Assembly: GCA_043228905.1 (NCBI GenBank)
Contig: JBHGNT010000006.1
Coordinates: 9,672,001 to 9,736,000 of the forward strand
From: Azolla caroliniana
Lineage: Eukaryota; Polypodiophyta
Reading direction: 5' to 3'
DNA: 64,000 nt
Shown: positions 1 through 10,895 of the stretch, piece after piece
How the letters are laid out: each line of letters opens with the position of its first letter
Position numbering within the stretch: position 1 is the stretch's first letter
The notes under the pieces: model-generated
Told to the model about the DNA's origin: nothing
Database searches by the model: none
What the model saw: only the letters and a program-made list of their open reading frames with translations
Position numbers and translations under genes: made by a program

Positions 1-208
1 ACTTCATACTAAGTCGGTTGTGACTCCTTGTAACGCTATTTTTTGTATCTCATATTCTACTTGTTAATATACATCTCCTTCTTCTTCTTGAGTATTTCAT
101 ATTGTCTCTTATTTATCTTGTGTTTCTCTCCTCTCCTCTCTTCTCTCACACATACAAACATAACTCACATCTCTTCTGCTTCACAAGAATCACCATTGAT
201 TCTTTACA
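1..208 (+). repeat. 5' LTR of copia A, 3' portion only
   Basis: Matches 4,946-5,151 with small differences and ends in ...TTTACA immediately before the primer-binding site. The upstream U3 part with the promoter lies outside the window. Confidence 0.92.
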
Positions 209-220
209 TGGTATCAGGGT
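209..220 (+). other. Primer-binding site, initiator tRNA-Met type
   Basis: TGGTATCAGGGT follows the LTR end directly. The usual plant copia PBS is TGGTATCAGAGC, complementary to the 3' end of initiator tRNA-Met, so two bases differ here. Confidence 0.9.
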
Positions 221-380
221 GATTTGGTAGCTCGATCTAGCCCACTCGCCTCATCATGATCATGTGTTGTGCTCTACGCCGACATTCAAGAAGAACCGGC
301 TCATCGCTATCGTAGTTCGACTACATAGCTCGTGTTTGAGAGAGAAGGAAAAGAAAAGAAGGAAGAAATCTACATCGACA

Positions 381-1311
381 ATGAATACTCAAATGCGGAG
401 CGCTCTCCCTAGCGAGAAGCTGGATCGCGACAACTTTGCATCTTGGGAGTGCAAGATGCACCAATACCTTGTCGGCCAAGGCTATTGGAGCTACATCAAA
501 GGAGCACAAGAAAATCGGCCCAACCTAGAAGACGCCGACTATGCAACGTGGGAGCAAGCGGCAAGCCGAGTGATGTATTTCTTGGCGACATGTGTTCACG
601 ACCACATGTTTGGGTACATTCGAGAAGCTAAGACGCCGAAGAAAGCGTGGAAGAATCTACGAAAGATTTTCGCCGCCAACACTATCGCGAGGAAGCTTCA
701 ACTCCGCTAAGAGTTGAATAATATCCAACAAAGGGATATGTCTGTCACGAGCTACACCTTGAATATCAAGGAGCTTTGTGATTCGCTCGGCTCGATAAGC
801 GTAAACATGGAGGATGACGAGATGGTGCAAGTATGTCTCAGCGGCCTTGCACCACAATTCGGCGCGATGCGGATTGTCGTACTAGCACGGGAGAATCCAC
901 CCTCCTTCTTCGATCTTCAATCCATGTTGTTGGTTAAAGAGTATCATGTTGGAATGAAGAGCAACGCCTCGGAAGGCCACATGCTCTACACGCATTCGGA
1001 CGGAGGAAGAGGACGCGGTTGTGCAAGAAGAGGCCGATTCGGCCAAGGACGAGGCGGACGAGGCCCGACTTACGAAAACAACTCGTAATTTCGGCATCAA
1101 GACGGAAGCCATCGAGGAACCTTCGGAAGAAGGGGGAGCTTCCATTCCGGTCCGAACCGACAAAGCTCGGTCAAATGCGGATATTGCGGAAAAATCGGCC
1201 ACCACGAAGAAGAATGTCGTAAGAAGATACGTGAGTCGGCTTCCACAAGTCGACAACTCAACAACTACGCCATCAACTCCGACTATGATGATCACGGTGG
1301 AATGTTCGTGA
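381..1311 (+). pseudogene. copia A gag (broken)
   Basis: Gag forms the virus-like particle that packages element RNA. I start at the ATG at 381 (MNTQM...), which aligns with the gag start of copia E. The reading frame shows the UBN2-like core (KLDRDNF..WE.KMHQYL, then AW..L...F) up to a stop at 708-710. It resumes in the same frame (NNIQQRDMSV...) to a second stop at 1,086-1,088. A CCHC zinc knuckle (CGYCGKIGHHEEEC) lies at 1,176-1,217, again in the same frame. The two stops abolish a full Gag. An ATG at 264 in the same frame is open, but lies in the leader and has no counterpart in E. Confidence 0.88.
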
Positions 1312-1370
1312 TGAGACATAGAGCGAATTCTATGTCGACCTCTACTACTACTAGTGCCTCCGGTCTGGAA

Positions 1371-2940
1371 GAGGTATGGTTTGTCAATTCCGGTGCCTCG
1401 AACCATATGACATCGTATCAAGAATGGTTCCGAGAACATTGAGAGCCAGACCGACCCGGCTATGTCGAAACCGGAGATGACACTACGCACCCGATTCGGC
1501 ACATCGGCAATGTTCTGTTCGAAGAAGAAGGTAAGCAAACTTATATTAAAAATGTCTTGCATGTACCAACTATCACGAAGAATTTGGTCTCCGTCGCCCA
1601 AATTGTAGAGCAAGTACGATTTAATCAAGGTGGTTGCTTCATTGAAAAAGAGGGCCAACTCATCGCTCGCGGACGAAGAGAGGGACGAATGTTCATTCTC
1701 GACTCACACGAGATAATATCGGCCATGTTTGCAAAGGGCATGAAAGCCGATTCCGACATAGAGTTATGGCACAAGCGGAGCCATATCAACCTCCAAAAGC
1801 TCAAGGCAATGCAATCGAAAGGAGTCGTCGTCGGGCTCCCGACATTCACGGAGAGAGAGATTGAAGGTGTGTGTGCCGCTTGCCAATTCGGCCAGCAACA
1901 TCGGCACCCATTTCCGAAGGAGCGAAACGTGAGCAAAGGCGTACTCGACATAATTCATTCCGATGTATGGGGTTCGGCTCAAACGGCGACATTCGGCGTA
2001 TGCCGATACTACGTGACCTTCATCAAGGACTTCTCTACACACAGTTGGATCTACCCAATGCAACAAAAGAGCGAAGTATTCGGACACTTCCAAAAATTTA
2101 AGAATGAAGTCGAGAAAGCCATGGGCCGACGTGTGCGATGTCGTCGGTCAGATGGAGGCAAGGAGTACTTCTCCAACAAATTTTCGGCGTTTCTACGGAA
2201 AGAAGGAATACGGCGAGAGTTTTTGTGTCAACATACGCCGCAAGAATCGGCACATCCTCGAAGTGGCACGGGCTATGCTTAACGAAAAGCACATGCCAAA
2301 ATCGTATTGGGCAGAAGCAGCTAACACGGCCGTCTATCTTATGAATTTGTGTACGATATCGAATGTGCACGAACTTACTCCGCACGAGAAGTTCTTTGGA
2401 AAGAAGTCGGACCTATCGCATGTTTGGATATTCGGCTCCATTACGTATGTGCACATCCTCGATGAGAAGCGTCAAAAGCTCGACCCGAAGTCGGAGAAAT
2501 GTATCCTTGTAGGATACTCACTGGAGCAAAATGTGTACAAGTGCTACAACCCCTCAACTCGAAAATCTCGAGTAATTCAAGACGTCGTTTTCGACGAGTC
2601 CGCATCCTGGTACGCACCAGAGACAACTTCGACTTCGATTTCGCTCGACCCGGATTCCGCCGAAATAGAGATAGAAGCCGAAGGTCGACTTATGCGCATG
2701 TTCAAAGAAAGTCTGATCACGACCCGACTAAGCGGACCAGAAGAGCCCCCGAGCGATCAAACCACATCTCGGCCGAGTCCGAAGATGGACAAAGGGAAGG
2801 CAAAAATGCCCGAATATGAAGATGATCACTTCGACGGCAACGATTCGACTCACTCCCTCGATAGTGAGTTCAAAGGCCTTGAGATCCTGAAAAATGGAGC
2901 GCAGAACGCCATAGTATCCGCAAACGAAAAGCTCCGCTAA
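1371..2940 (+). pseudogene. copia A protease and integrase (broken)
   Basis: The protease active site reads VNSGASNHMT at 1,383-1,412: the catalytic Asp of D-S-G is Asn. A stop follows at 1,440-1,442. From 1,557 the GAG-pre-integrase and integrase run on, with the HHCC zinc finger (LWHKRSHIN, one residue short, then CAACQFG) and the catalytic-core piece RSDGGKEYFSNKF. Near 2,235-2,270 the frame shifts by one, at the point where the family normally has the QNGVAER segment, which is damaged. In the new frame the C-terminal integrase (NRHILEVARAMLNEKHMP, then LVGYS) and an acidic linker with DKGKAKMPEYE continue to a stop at 2,938-2,940. Confidence 0.9.
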
Positions 2941-2988
2941 TCCACCCGTGAAAAGAACCCCGTAAGCCGATTCAGCTACAACGATTAT

Positions 2989-4560
2989 ATGGTGTACCAT
3001 TACGCCTTTATGATGAAGGTCGCAATAGTACGGGAACCGGAAACCTTTTCCGAAGCCATGAAGGACCCGCGATGGGTCGAAGCAATGAACGAGGAGATGT
3101 GTGCACTACACAAGAATGACACATGGGATGTCATTCCCCACTCACCGCACAGGAAGGCGATCGGATGTAGATGGATCTACAAGGTGAACTATAATGTCGA
3201 CGGCTCTGTAAACCGCTACAAAGCTCGACTCGTAGCGAAAGGATACGCACAAACACATGGCGTCGACTACGAAGAAACATTTACCCTAGTGGCAAAGATG
3301 ACGACTATGCGGACCGTAATTGCACTCGCAGCGGCTAAAGGGTGGCACCTCCATCAAATGGACATCAAGAACGCCTTTCTTCAAGGCGAATTAGACGAGG
3401 AGGTGTACATGGTACAACCACCCGGCTTCGAATCGCACATTCATCCAAAAGTCGTATGCCAACTCAAGAAGCCTCTCTACGGCCTCAAGCGAGCACCGCG
3501 TCCTTGGCATTCAAAGATTATGCAATATCTTCATCAAATCAGCTTTCGAATGTCGAAATCCGACAACTCCCTCTACGTACGAGACGATTCTAGAAGCCTA
3601 ATTGTCATCATCCTATACATGGTTGATCTTGTCATTGGAGGTGAAAGTCTAGTCGACATCAACAAGGTGAAGTCCCTCCTCTCCTGAAAATTCGAGATGA
3701 CGGACATGAAGGAGCTCCATTACTTCCTTGGCATCGAAGTAATTCGGATTCCAGCCGGCATTATGATCTCTCAACGGCACTACATTCGCAACTTGTTATA
3801 CAAGTTCCAGATGATTGAGTGCAAATCGGTCGCTACGCCTCTCGATCGAAAACTCAAACTAGATGCATACTGCGGCACAGACGAGTGCGAGCCGACCCAA
3901 TATCGTCAACTGATCGGGAGCCTCATCTATCTCACGATCACTTGACCCGACCTTAGCTATCCAGTCGGACTCCTCAGCCAAGTCATGCAAAAACCACGCA
4001 ACATTCACTTGGATTGTGTTAAGCGAGTATTACGATACGTGAGCGGCACAATGGATTACGGCGTTCTCTACGCATCGGCCACACCAATATGACTTCAAGG
4101 GTATACGGATGCGGATTGGGTTGGCTACAAAGCCGATCGACGATCGACCTCCGGATTTTTCTACTCCCTCGGCAGCGGAGCGATTTCGTGGAGTAGTAAG
4201 AAGCAGCCTACCGTTGCCCTTTCGAGTATGGAGGCGGAATACAGGGGCGCAATCGTAGCTGCATGTGAAGCCGTATGGCTCAAGAGGATTTTGAAGGATC
4301 TGGGTGTTCCCATCAAGTATCTGACTCCCCTTTACTGCGACAACATGAGCAGTATATATCTGGCTCGGAACCTGGTGTTTCACGCACGCACAAAGCATAT
4401 CGAAGTGCACTATCACTTTATTTGAGAGCGCGTACAGGTCGGAGATGTCGACCTTCAACACATCAATATGAATCTTCAGACGGCCGACATCTTCACCAAA
4501 GCCTTAGGAGCTGACAAGCTTCGGCAATTCATGTCAGACCTTGGATTGACGATCCCTGAC
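2989..4560 (+). pseudogene. copia A reverse transcriptase and RNase H (broken)
   Basis: RVT_2-type reverse transcriptase: WIYKVNYNVDGSVNRYKARL, then HQMDIKNAFLQGELDEEVYM, then KPLYGLK. The catalytic YVDD box reads YMVD (about 3,616-3,627), so the first Asp is Val. Stops fall at 3,685-3,687, 3,943-3,945, 4,090-4,092 and 4,423-4,425, all in one frame. The fingers-thumb part (LHYFLGIEV, TPLDRKLKL) and RNase H (YTDADW, SWSSKKQPTVALSSMEAEY, YCDNMS, HARTKHIEV) are easily read between them. The copy cannot make cDNA itself. Confidence 0.92.
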
Positions 4561-4700
4561 TTGCCAAGCTTGAGGGGGAGTACAAGTGAGAACCGGATAC
4601 CGTCTGAATCGGGCACGAGCCTAAGCGGACACCGGAGATCGTCCGAACCAGATACAAACCGAAGTGGACATCAATCGAAAGGAACCAACCTGAGTTGAGC

Positions 4701-4711
4701 TTGAGGGGGCG
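4701..4711 (+). promoter_or_regulatory. Polypurine tract of copia A
   Basis: TTGAGGGGGCG sits directly before the TG that opens the 3' LTR. A purine run here primes plus-strand DNA synthesis in LTR elements. Confidence 0.85.
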
Positions 4712-4816
4712 TGTTGAGAATCAAGCTCAACATAGCACAACGTGTGAACACACCTTTTGAGAATCTATGATTACTCAAAGGTCCAGAGTCACACCACTAC
4801 TCTCTACACATTAAAT

Positions 4817-4847
4817 ATGTGTCATAGAATCATATTCTATGACACAT
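4817..4847. other. Perfect 14-bp palindrome in LTR U3
   Basis: ATGTGTCATAGAAT, a CAT spacer, then its exact reverse complement. A matching inverted repeat with 12-bp arms occurs at 26,597-26,628 in the otherwise diverged LTR of copia E. It lies about 80 bases upstream of the TATA box in both. Confidence 0.8.
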
Positions 4848-4924
4848 AACTAATGAGTTACATATCCCCCAAGAGAGAGAGAGAGAGTGGTTGTTGTAAA
4901 GTTAATGAAGAGAGAGGGTGACTC

Positions 4925-4932
4925 TATATAAA
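4925..4932 (+). promoter_or_regulatory. LTR TATA box
   Basis: TATATAAA followed by GCACCCTCC. The same TATATAAGCACC context appears in the copia E LTR on the minus strand, supporting it as the element promoter. Confidence 0.65.
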
Positions 4933-5151
4933 GCACCCTCCTCATACTTCATACTAGTCGGTTGTGACTCCTTGTAATGCTACATTTTGTATTTCTCATT
5001 CTACTTGTGAATATACATCTTCTTCTTGAGTACATGTTTCATTTCTCTAGCTTATCTATCTTGTGTTTCTATTCTCTTCTCTAATTCCTCTCACACATAC
5101 ACATAACACACATCTCTTCCGCTACACAAGAATCATATCCGATTCTTTACA

Positions 5152-5333
5152 GCGTATGATGTGCTCATCCTTCTTGGTGGAAATTTTATGATGCTGACAT
5201 TACATGCCTATCTTACATGTCATCATATTTCTTGCGATTACGTTATATGTTGAGCATGCGATAAGTATGTGATATTCATCCTCCACTAGGCTTCCATTGC
5301 ATACCTTGTATATCTTCATATTTGGGGACAATG
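5152..5333. other. No feature seen
   Basis: AT-rich flank between the copia A 3' LTR and the LINE fragment; nothing recognisable. Confidence 0.6.
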
Positions 5334-5870
5334 TTATGATGCTACCTGAACACAATTTCTGTGAGCGAGTTCAAAGAAGTGTGAAGTTCTTCGAGATCTA
5401 AGGCTCATGGGAGTAGTGTGATGTGATTGGATACATTCTATCATTTTTTCCTTGTATTGTGCCAATATTGGGGGGTTAATATTTGCAATGTAATATTCCA
5501 ATTTTGACATTTTAGCATCTTGCAACTTCATCCTTAATGCCTCTACTAATCTATAATGAATGATCACATACTTCATAAAATAACCTAAGAGCTCCCACAA
5601 ATCCGTTAATCCCCATCTCTTAAACCATTTCATAATGTCAAGCACTCAACCACATGACAGGATTTTGCTTTATAGTTTTTTGTAATTTGCATCCTATGTT
5701 CCAATCTCGTTTGGGCAGTCCATGATTATGCATATTCTTGACGTTTGTGATATACTTGTATACTCTTTGCATGGCCAATACCTCTATGGTCGAGCACCTA
5801 TTTCTAATACCATGATAGGATAGGATTTTGAGGATTTTACCCCTCATTGTCTATGGTCTAAGAACATTTT
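5334..5870 (-). pseudogene. LINE open reading frame, C-terminal remnant
   Basis: Read on the minus strand, the pieces STIEVLAMQRVYKYITNVKN, then GLPKRDWN and MKWFKRWGLTDLWELL resemble the region after the reverse transcriptase in non-LTR retrotransposons. A second copy of the same motif (PIEIMAMERVVEYMLTVKK, then MEFWFGRWDITHLLYD) lies at about 9,640-9,255. The frame is broken near 5,640. Function is assigned by resemblance only; no catalytic motif is in this piece. Confidence 0.5.
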
Positions 5871-6221
5871 TTTGTTTTTCTCTATTTCATTTCCATGAAC
5901 TAAGTGAGATAGTGTTGTCCCACACTTACACTCCATAAAGTAACACTCAAACCACCATAGCATTGAATAACATCAATATCACTTCACATCTTTGAGTGTC
6001 ACTTTGGTTGCATTCATTCTCAAACATATAATACCTATCCAATGTGCTCAAAATCTATACTTTAGCATACATTCCACCTATTTGTCGATGAGTCATTGAT
6101 ACCAATATATTTGGAGCTTTGCCACCTCATTAGTATGCATGATCGCCACTTGGCATTCATGCAAGCATGACAGTTAATGATCATGCATTAGCTTGTGCGA
6201 GGTGGTGACATTTCATAATAT

Positions 6222-6274
<53 letters not shown>

Positions 6275-6847
6275 AATGTATAATATAATATATCCTATAG
6301 GTTGAGCTGTATATTATCCTTCGAGAAGTTGTGAATTCAAATCTCTATGATGAGTTTAGAGTGTTATTATATGTTTGTGCCATCCCCGATTTGATTCATC
6401 AGTGATTGAATGCTTCCTTCTCACCATACACTTGCCCTATCCTTCAACCTTTTATATATTTCTAATTTCACTCATTTCCTCGTGTGCGCTCCCCACATCA
6501 CGACACCGTTACAAGGATGTATGAGTTAGAGAAGATGAAAAGCCCACCAAGATTTGTGATGACGTTATCATTGAGTACTTTGGATCTAGAATCTACAGAC
6601 AACCATGTTGCCTCTTATTGTCGTAGTATTCTTACACACCGCAGCAACTTTCAATAGAGTGTTTGCCTTGAATCTCCAAAAATCCCCCCAACAACAAGCT
6701 CTCTTGATTCTTTTATAATATTCTAGAGCTTCATTCCCAAATAAAAATAGTGGTGTCGATTTTATTTATTTTATTATTATTATTATTATTATTTAAATAA
6801 AAGATACACCTTGGTATTAAAAATCATTATAAATACAAAAGTTGAGT
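5871..6847. other. Non-coding stretch with microsatellites
   Basis: Holds the GT repeat at 6,225-6,272 and a TTA repeat near 6,761-6,796. No gene is visible on either strand. Confidence 0.7.
6225..6272. repeat. (GT)n microsatellite
   Basis: About 24 uninterrupted GT units. Confidence 0.98.
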
Positions 6848-8165
6848 TTAATAAATGAGCCTAGAATGAGCACATGCACTCAACAGACATAATAAATTTA
6901 TCTTGTCAAGAGATAAGCCCTCACTTTCCATGTGTTTGAGACACTTCGGGGCTTCATGTCCTTGTCCTTGTTGAGCATGGCCAGCAATAAGGGATGACCA
7001 AGCAATCACATCTCGAAGATGAAGCTCATCCAGTACTCTTCTTGCTTTCTCATGCATACCACATCTCGAAGATGAAGCTTTCTCAATCATACCCAAAAAT
7101 GATTGCAAACCATGTGATGACATTGCGATTAGAATGGTCTTCGAGTGTTTTTGGGCTTTGTCAAGAACTCCACATTTAGCATACATATCAACTAAAGCAT
7201 TACCAAACACAATATCCTTCTCTATGAAGTTTCGGCTCCGAATTTGATCATGAATTTGTTTGAAATACCCTCATTTTTTCTATTTGTTTGAAACAATTTA
7301 ATGCTCCATGGTCATGTCATGCCCTTGCTGAGTATACCCTGTTTTGAAGCATTTTAAAGCTTCATAAACTCGGCCTTCTTGTGCATAACCTGAAATTAAC
7401 GAAAAGGAACCCTCGTGTGCAAACTCAATTCCATGGCTTCAAACATGATGGCTGGTTCGGTTAGAACAACAACAACAAAACAAAGCTAATGCCAACCATA
7501 AATCCATCCATCCATTCACGAGGAGAGAAGGAGCTAAAAACACTTCCAATGAACAATTAAGGGCCGGAATTTTGCTATCCACATCTATTGAAATGTGCTG
7601 AGAGATGCAAAAATAGAGCCTCCAATCTAGACACTATATTTCCTTTCAAGTGGTGCCACAACTTTGATTTTCATACAACTAGGTGCAAGTGTCGTTATCT
7701 CCTTGCTCATCCTATTAGAAATGCCAGGAAACATAGTGGATCCTCCACGGAGCACAACATTACCATAAAGGTCTTTCCGGATATCCACAACCCTTCATGC
7801 TAGAGTTGTTTGTAGTTTCATGGATATTTGCAGTCTCCATGCCGATGAGAGATGGCTGAAATAATACTTCTGGACATCGAAATCGCTCTGCACCTATAAT
7901 TATCACTTGTCCATCTAGAAGCCATTCCACGATATAACATTTCATATTGGCAACTTTCCGAGCAGTTTTTGTGCTTTCAAAAGAGCACCACATTTAGCAT
8001 ACATGCTGATCAAAGCAGTTGCTAGATACGAGCTTTTTTCAAGCAACCCTTTTCTCACAATATATGCATGTATTCTAAAACCTTCACAAAAGGATCCTTC
8101 CTCTGGACACAAGCTTTGAGAAATGCCACAACATTGAAATCTTCTTTTGACATTCTCTTCATTTC
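6848..8165 (-). pseudogene. PLS-class pentatricopeptide repeat (PPR) pseudogene
   Basis: PPR proteins bind organellar RNA, and PLS-class members usually act in RNA editing. On the minus strand from about 8,165 down I read VVAFLKACVQRKDPFVK, then [19 protein letters not shown] and NVISWN, then, after an actin insertion (7,922-7,566), LISGYAQEGRVYEALKCF. Next come NALVDMYAKCGVLDKAQK (about 7,205), ARRVLDELHLRDVIAWSSLI, GHAQQGQGHEA and LLCLLSACAHS (about 6,870). The frame changes repeatedly and stops interrupt it, and part of a repeat is duplicated near 7,050-7,080. The fragment has no DYW or E domain. It is a decayed relic of a longer gene. Confidence 0.85.
7566..7922 (-). pseudogene. Actin C-terminal retrocopy fragment
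   Basis: On the minus strand [20 protein letters not shown], then [20 protein letters not shown], then [49 protein letters not shown] and MWIAK are plainly actin residues from about 240 to 360. There is a frameshift near NSSMK and stops replace Trp (YSV*IGG) and Gln (STFQ*MW). The last plant actin intron normally interrupts the gene at about codon 355 (STFQQ/MW). Here the two sides are joined, so I infer a reverse-transcribed copy. It sits inside the PPR pseudogene, abutting its NVISWN at 7,920-7,930. Confidence 0.88.
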
Positions 8166-9254
8166 TCTTTTAAGTGTTGATACCATAATGTTCTCTTCCC
8201 CTGTTTTCTCTTAAATTGCCCATATTTAGGATGACCATCAATGTCTTTCCCTACCACATACATCTCCTCATAGCCGATTTGATGTGTATATACAAGAATT
8301 ACACATATTTGTACACCATATATCCAAGATTTTTATCGTTTACTCCTCGCAAACAGCGATTGAACATGCAATGTAACCTATACCACCAAAATCTGTAACA
8401 ACAGAGTGTCCATAAACAAAGTTAGTGGTGTCAATTTTAACATGCATTATTGCTTTTTCTTTTTAAATGTGCCTATTGTTATCTTAGTAAGGGTGCCTAG
8501 TATTACCAAAAGGTTTATCATCATGTCCATCTCCATTTCTCTAACATCACTCGCTCACTATAGCTCACATATTCCTCCCAGAGGTCCTAAAAAGGTTAGG
8601 ATCCTTGACCTTATCGCTACAAGCGAATAATGTTCACAACTTCGGTTATCTTTAGTTAATGGTTTCAATTCCATCTCAATGCATATCCTTGTTTGTCTCA
8701 TGTTCAATACATCTCTAGTCTATTGTAAATTGGAGTTTCTAACACTTTCCTCTTCTGAACACACCATATCACGATAGTGCGTCTAATATGAGCTAGGAGA
8801 CAAAAAATATAACATTTTCACCTTATACATTTGAAAGTGAGTTAGAAGTCTTGTTGTTCAAGAACTTAATGAATGAATGTTGCAATTGAGAGTGCATACT
8901 ATGATTGTGAAAGAAATTTGTCCAAGGATTGCGTCTTAGTTGAAGATGTGCGGAAAGCATAACAATGTGATTAAAGGTGGAGCATTGTATCAAAGTGTGA
9001 TACTCAATTTCTCCTTATCTAGCAAAACGTGCATAATTGGCCACTCTCACAAATTATGCCATGACATCCACCTCACATCAAAGTGAGTATGCAATAAGTT
9101 GTATGGAAGCAATGGTTTGGACGATAGACAAGGGGAAGGGCTCTAACTTGTATTGAAGAGTGTGGTTTCTCCATTCAACAAAGAATATGATTTTGTCGTT
9201 AGGTGCAACATATGTAGTATAATGTGTGTAATGTGAGACTCTAGTAAATTTTAC
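8166..9254. other. No gene recognised
   Basis: AT-rich sequence with short chance open frames (for example 8,406-8,630). It may include decayed LINE 3' sequence belonging to the remnant at 9,255-10,530, but I see no motif that proves it. Confidence 0.55.
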
Positions 9255-10530
9255 CTATATCTTGATACATGAATGTTGCAAAACGGCCCCATTCGCAAAT
9301 GAATCAATTGATGCATCATAAAGTAAGTGTGTTATATCCCATCTTCCAAACCAAAATTCCATATCTTGCATCCAACTAGAACACAATTTTTCTTTTGTTA
9401 CGTGTCTTTTGGATATTTTTGCTTGTTTGCCATGTGATTCTAGGAAACTAATGTGAGGAACTTTTTTTAACAGTAAGCATATATTCAACAACCCTTTCCA
9501 TAGCCATTATCTCAATGGGAAATTATCCCATCTCAACAAATTAGAGGATGTATGACATTTGTTTTTTGACTTGGTGAAACTTTGTAAGAAAAATCTTTTG
9601 GACATTTTCAAACTCTTTTGGGGTGGACTTAGGGATATTATTGGCCCATACTTACACCTAGTAAAGAAGCACTAGTGTCACCAAAGTGTTGAAAAGTTAT
9701 TTCTTAAGGACCGAACATTCAATTTCCCACCATTACATGTATTCTCAAATGTATGATATCCTCCCTTTCTCACCTCTAAATGATTCCATATGTGATTTGA
9801 GGGAATTCAAGGCCAAGGTACATCATGCATGGTTTCCACAATTTTAAGTGGTTCATCATTGTATAGTTTATCCTTATTTTGGCTCTTCGCAAGCATAATC
9901 ATCATTTTAGAGCTATTGGCACTCAACTTAATCTACATGCAAAACCTTCCAATGCCCTCATAAGCTTTTGTGCACCTTCTAAACTATTTGCAAAAAGTAT
10001 CACATCATCTACATATAACAAAAACATGATGACTACATTCTTGATGACAATTTTTTAAATCTTTATTCTATTACAAACTTGGCCATCATTTGTTTTAATT
10101 CATCAATGCGTAGAGCAAATAGAGTTGGTGATAGTGAGCATCCTTGCTTACCACTAGTGCTATTGAAAAAATATAAAATTTCATTGCCCATAGTCATATA
10201 ACATATCCCTTTCTCATAGATTTGGGCAATCGCTAGCATCTATTCACTTGGCACCTCAAGTTCGTCCATGCACCTCAAAGATGTTTACGGGGTACAATGC
10301 CAAAAGATTTCTTGAAATCTATGAAGGTATAATATAAACAATTACCTCTCAATAGACTTTCTTCCATTGACCCTTGAAGGGTGACAAGCTAATTGATGGT
10401 GCTATGGTGTTTTTGAAAGTTATCCCTTCCATAAATTTCCTTACCATTTTTTGCAGCCCATGAACTTATCTTTGATTCCATTATACATCAAAATAGTCTT
10501 GTCATTAGTGAGGCAACCATGATGGTTCTA
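9255..10530 (-). pseudogene. Degenerate LINE reverse transcriptase
   Basis: On the minus strand the block from about 10,360 reads YYTFIDFKKSFGIVPRKHL, matching the CFVDFxKAFDxVPR motif of non-LTR reverse transcriptases. GKQGCSLSPTLFALRIDEL follows at about 10,160-10,100, the GVKQGCPLSPTLF motif. C-terminal pieces PIEIMAMERVVEYM and FWFGRWDITHLLYD follow at about 9,520 and 9,350. Many stops and shifts are present, and the YADD catalytic box is not readable. It is an old dead copy, similar in type to the LINE fragments inside the VPS13 introns. Confidence 0.75.
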
Positions 10531-10634
10531 TAGAGGTTCACATTATTTATATCTTCACCTTTGTGTGAAGGTTTAATTCGCAGTCCAATCGTAGGGCATG
10601 TCACGTTACAATGCATGATTAAACATATCTCTTA

Positions 10635-10667
10635 TGCATGCATGCATGCATGCATGCATGGCATGTG

Positions 10668-10703
<36 letters not shown>
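10635..10703. repeat. Compound (ATGC)n-(TG)n microsatellite
   Basis: About seven ATGC units, a short spacer, then about 18 TG units. Confidence 0.97.
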
Positions 10704-10705
<2 letters not shown>

Positions 10706-10814
10706 AGGCTTTGGGTTCAAATCGACGTATTCTCTCTTGGTGGCGAACCGGGCAAAAGTGGTAGTCAAACATCTCCAAGCTACTAACTTACTCATATTTA
10801 AGGTCTAGTACTTA

Positions 10815-10850
10815 ATATATATATATATATATATCACACACACACACACA
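10815..10850. repeat. Compound (AT)n-(CA)n microsatellite
   Basis: Ten AT units followed directly by about eight CA units, 45 bases before the copia B insertion. Confidence 0.97.
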
Positions 10851-10895
10851 AGAAGGCGAAGACAAAGAAGACAATTGATTATTAACCACACTCCT

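Larger units (their letters stand above)
1..5151 (+). mobile_element. Ty1/copia LTR retrotransposon A, 5' end cut by window
   Basis: The order LTR, PBS, gag, protease, integrase, reverse transcriptase, RNase H, PPT, LTR is that of Ty1/copia. The first 208 bases match the last part of the 3' LTR (from about 4,946), so roughly 235 bases of the 5' LTR lie left of the window. Coding sequence is intact in order but broken by at least seven stops and one frameshift, so the copy is dead and non-autonomous. Related but distinct copies are D (22,286) and E (26,709), which share gag and linker motifs with it. The target-site duplication cannot be tested because the left flank is absent. Confidence 0.95.
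4712..5151 (+). repeat. 3' LTR of copia A
   Basis: 440 bp, beginning TGTTGAGAATCAAGC and ending ...TTTACA. Its first about 20 and last about 10 bases are shared with the solo LTRs at 44,076 and 50,845 and with the LTR of copia E, while the middle differs. It contains a palindrome and a TATA box (separate entries). Confidence 0.93.

Noticed and set aside
321-1951. Minus-strand open frames across copia A, including 258 codons at 882-1,658
   Set aside because: They are mirror readings of gag-pol codons; the plus-strand frame carries the family motifs.
6225-6272. CRISPR-like regular repeats
   Set aside because: All short regular repeats in the window are microsatellites or transposon copies in plant DNA; there are no spacers.
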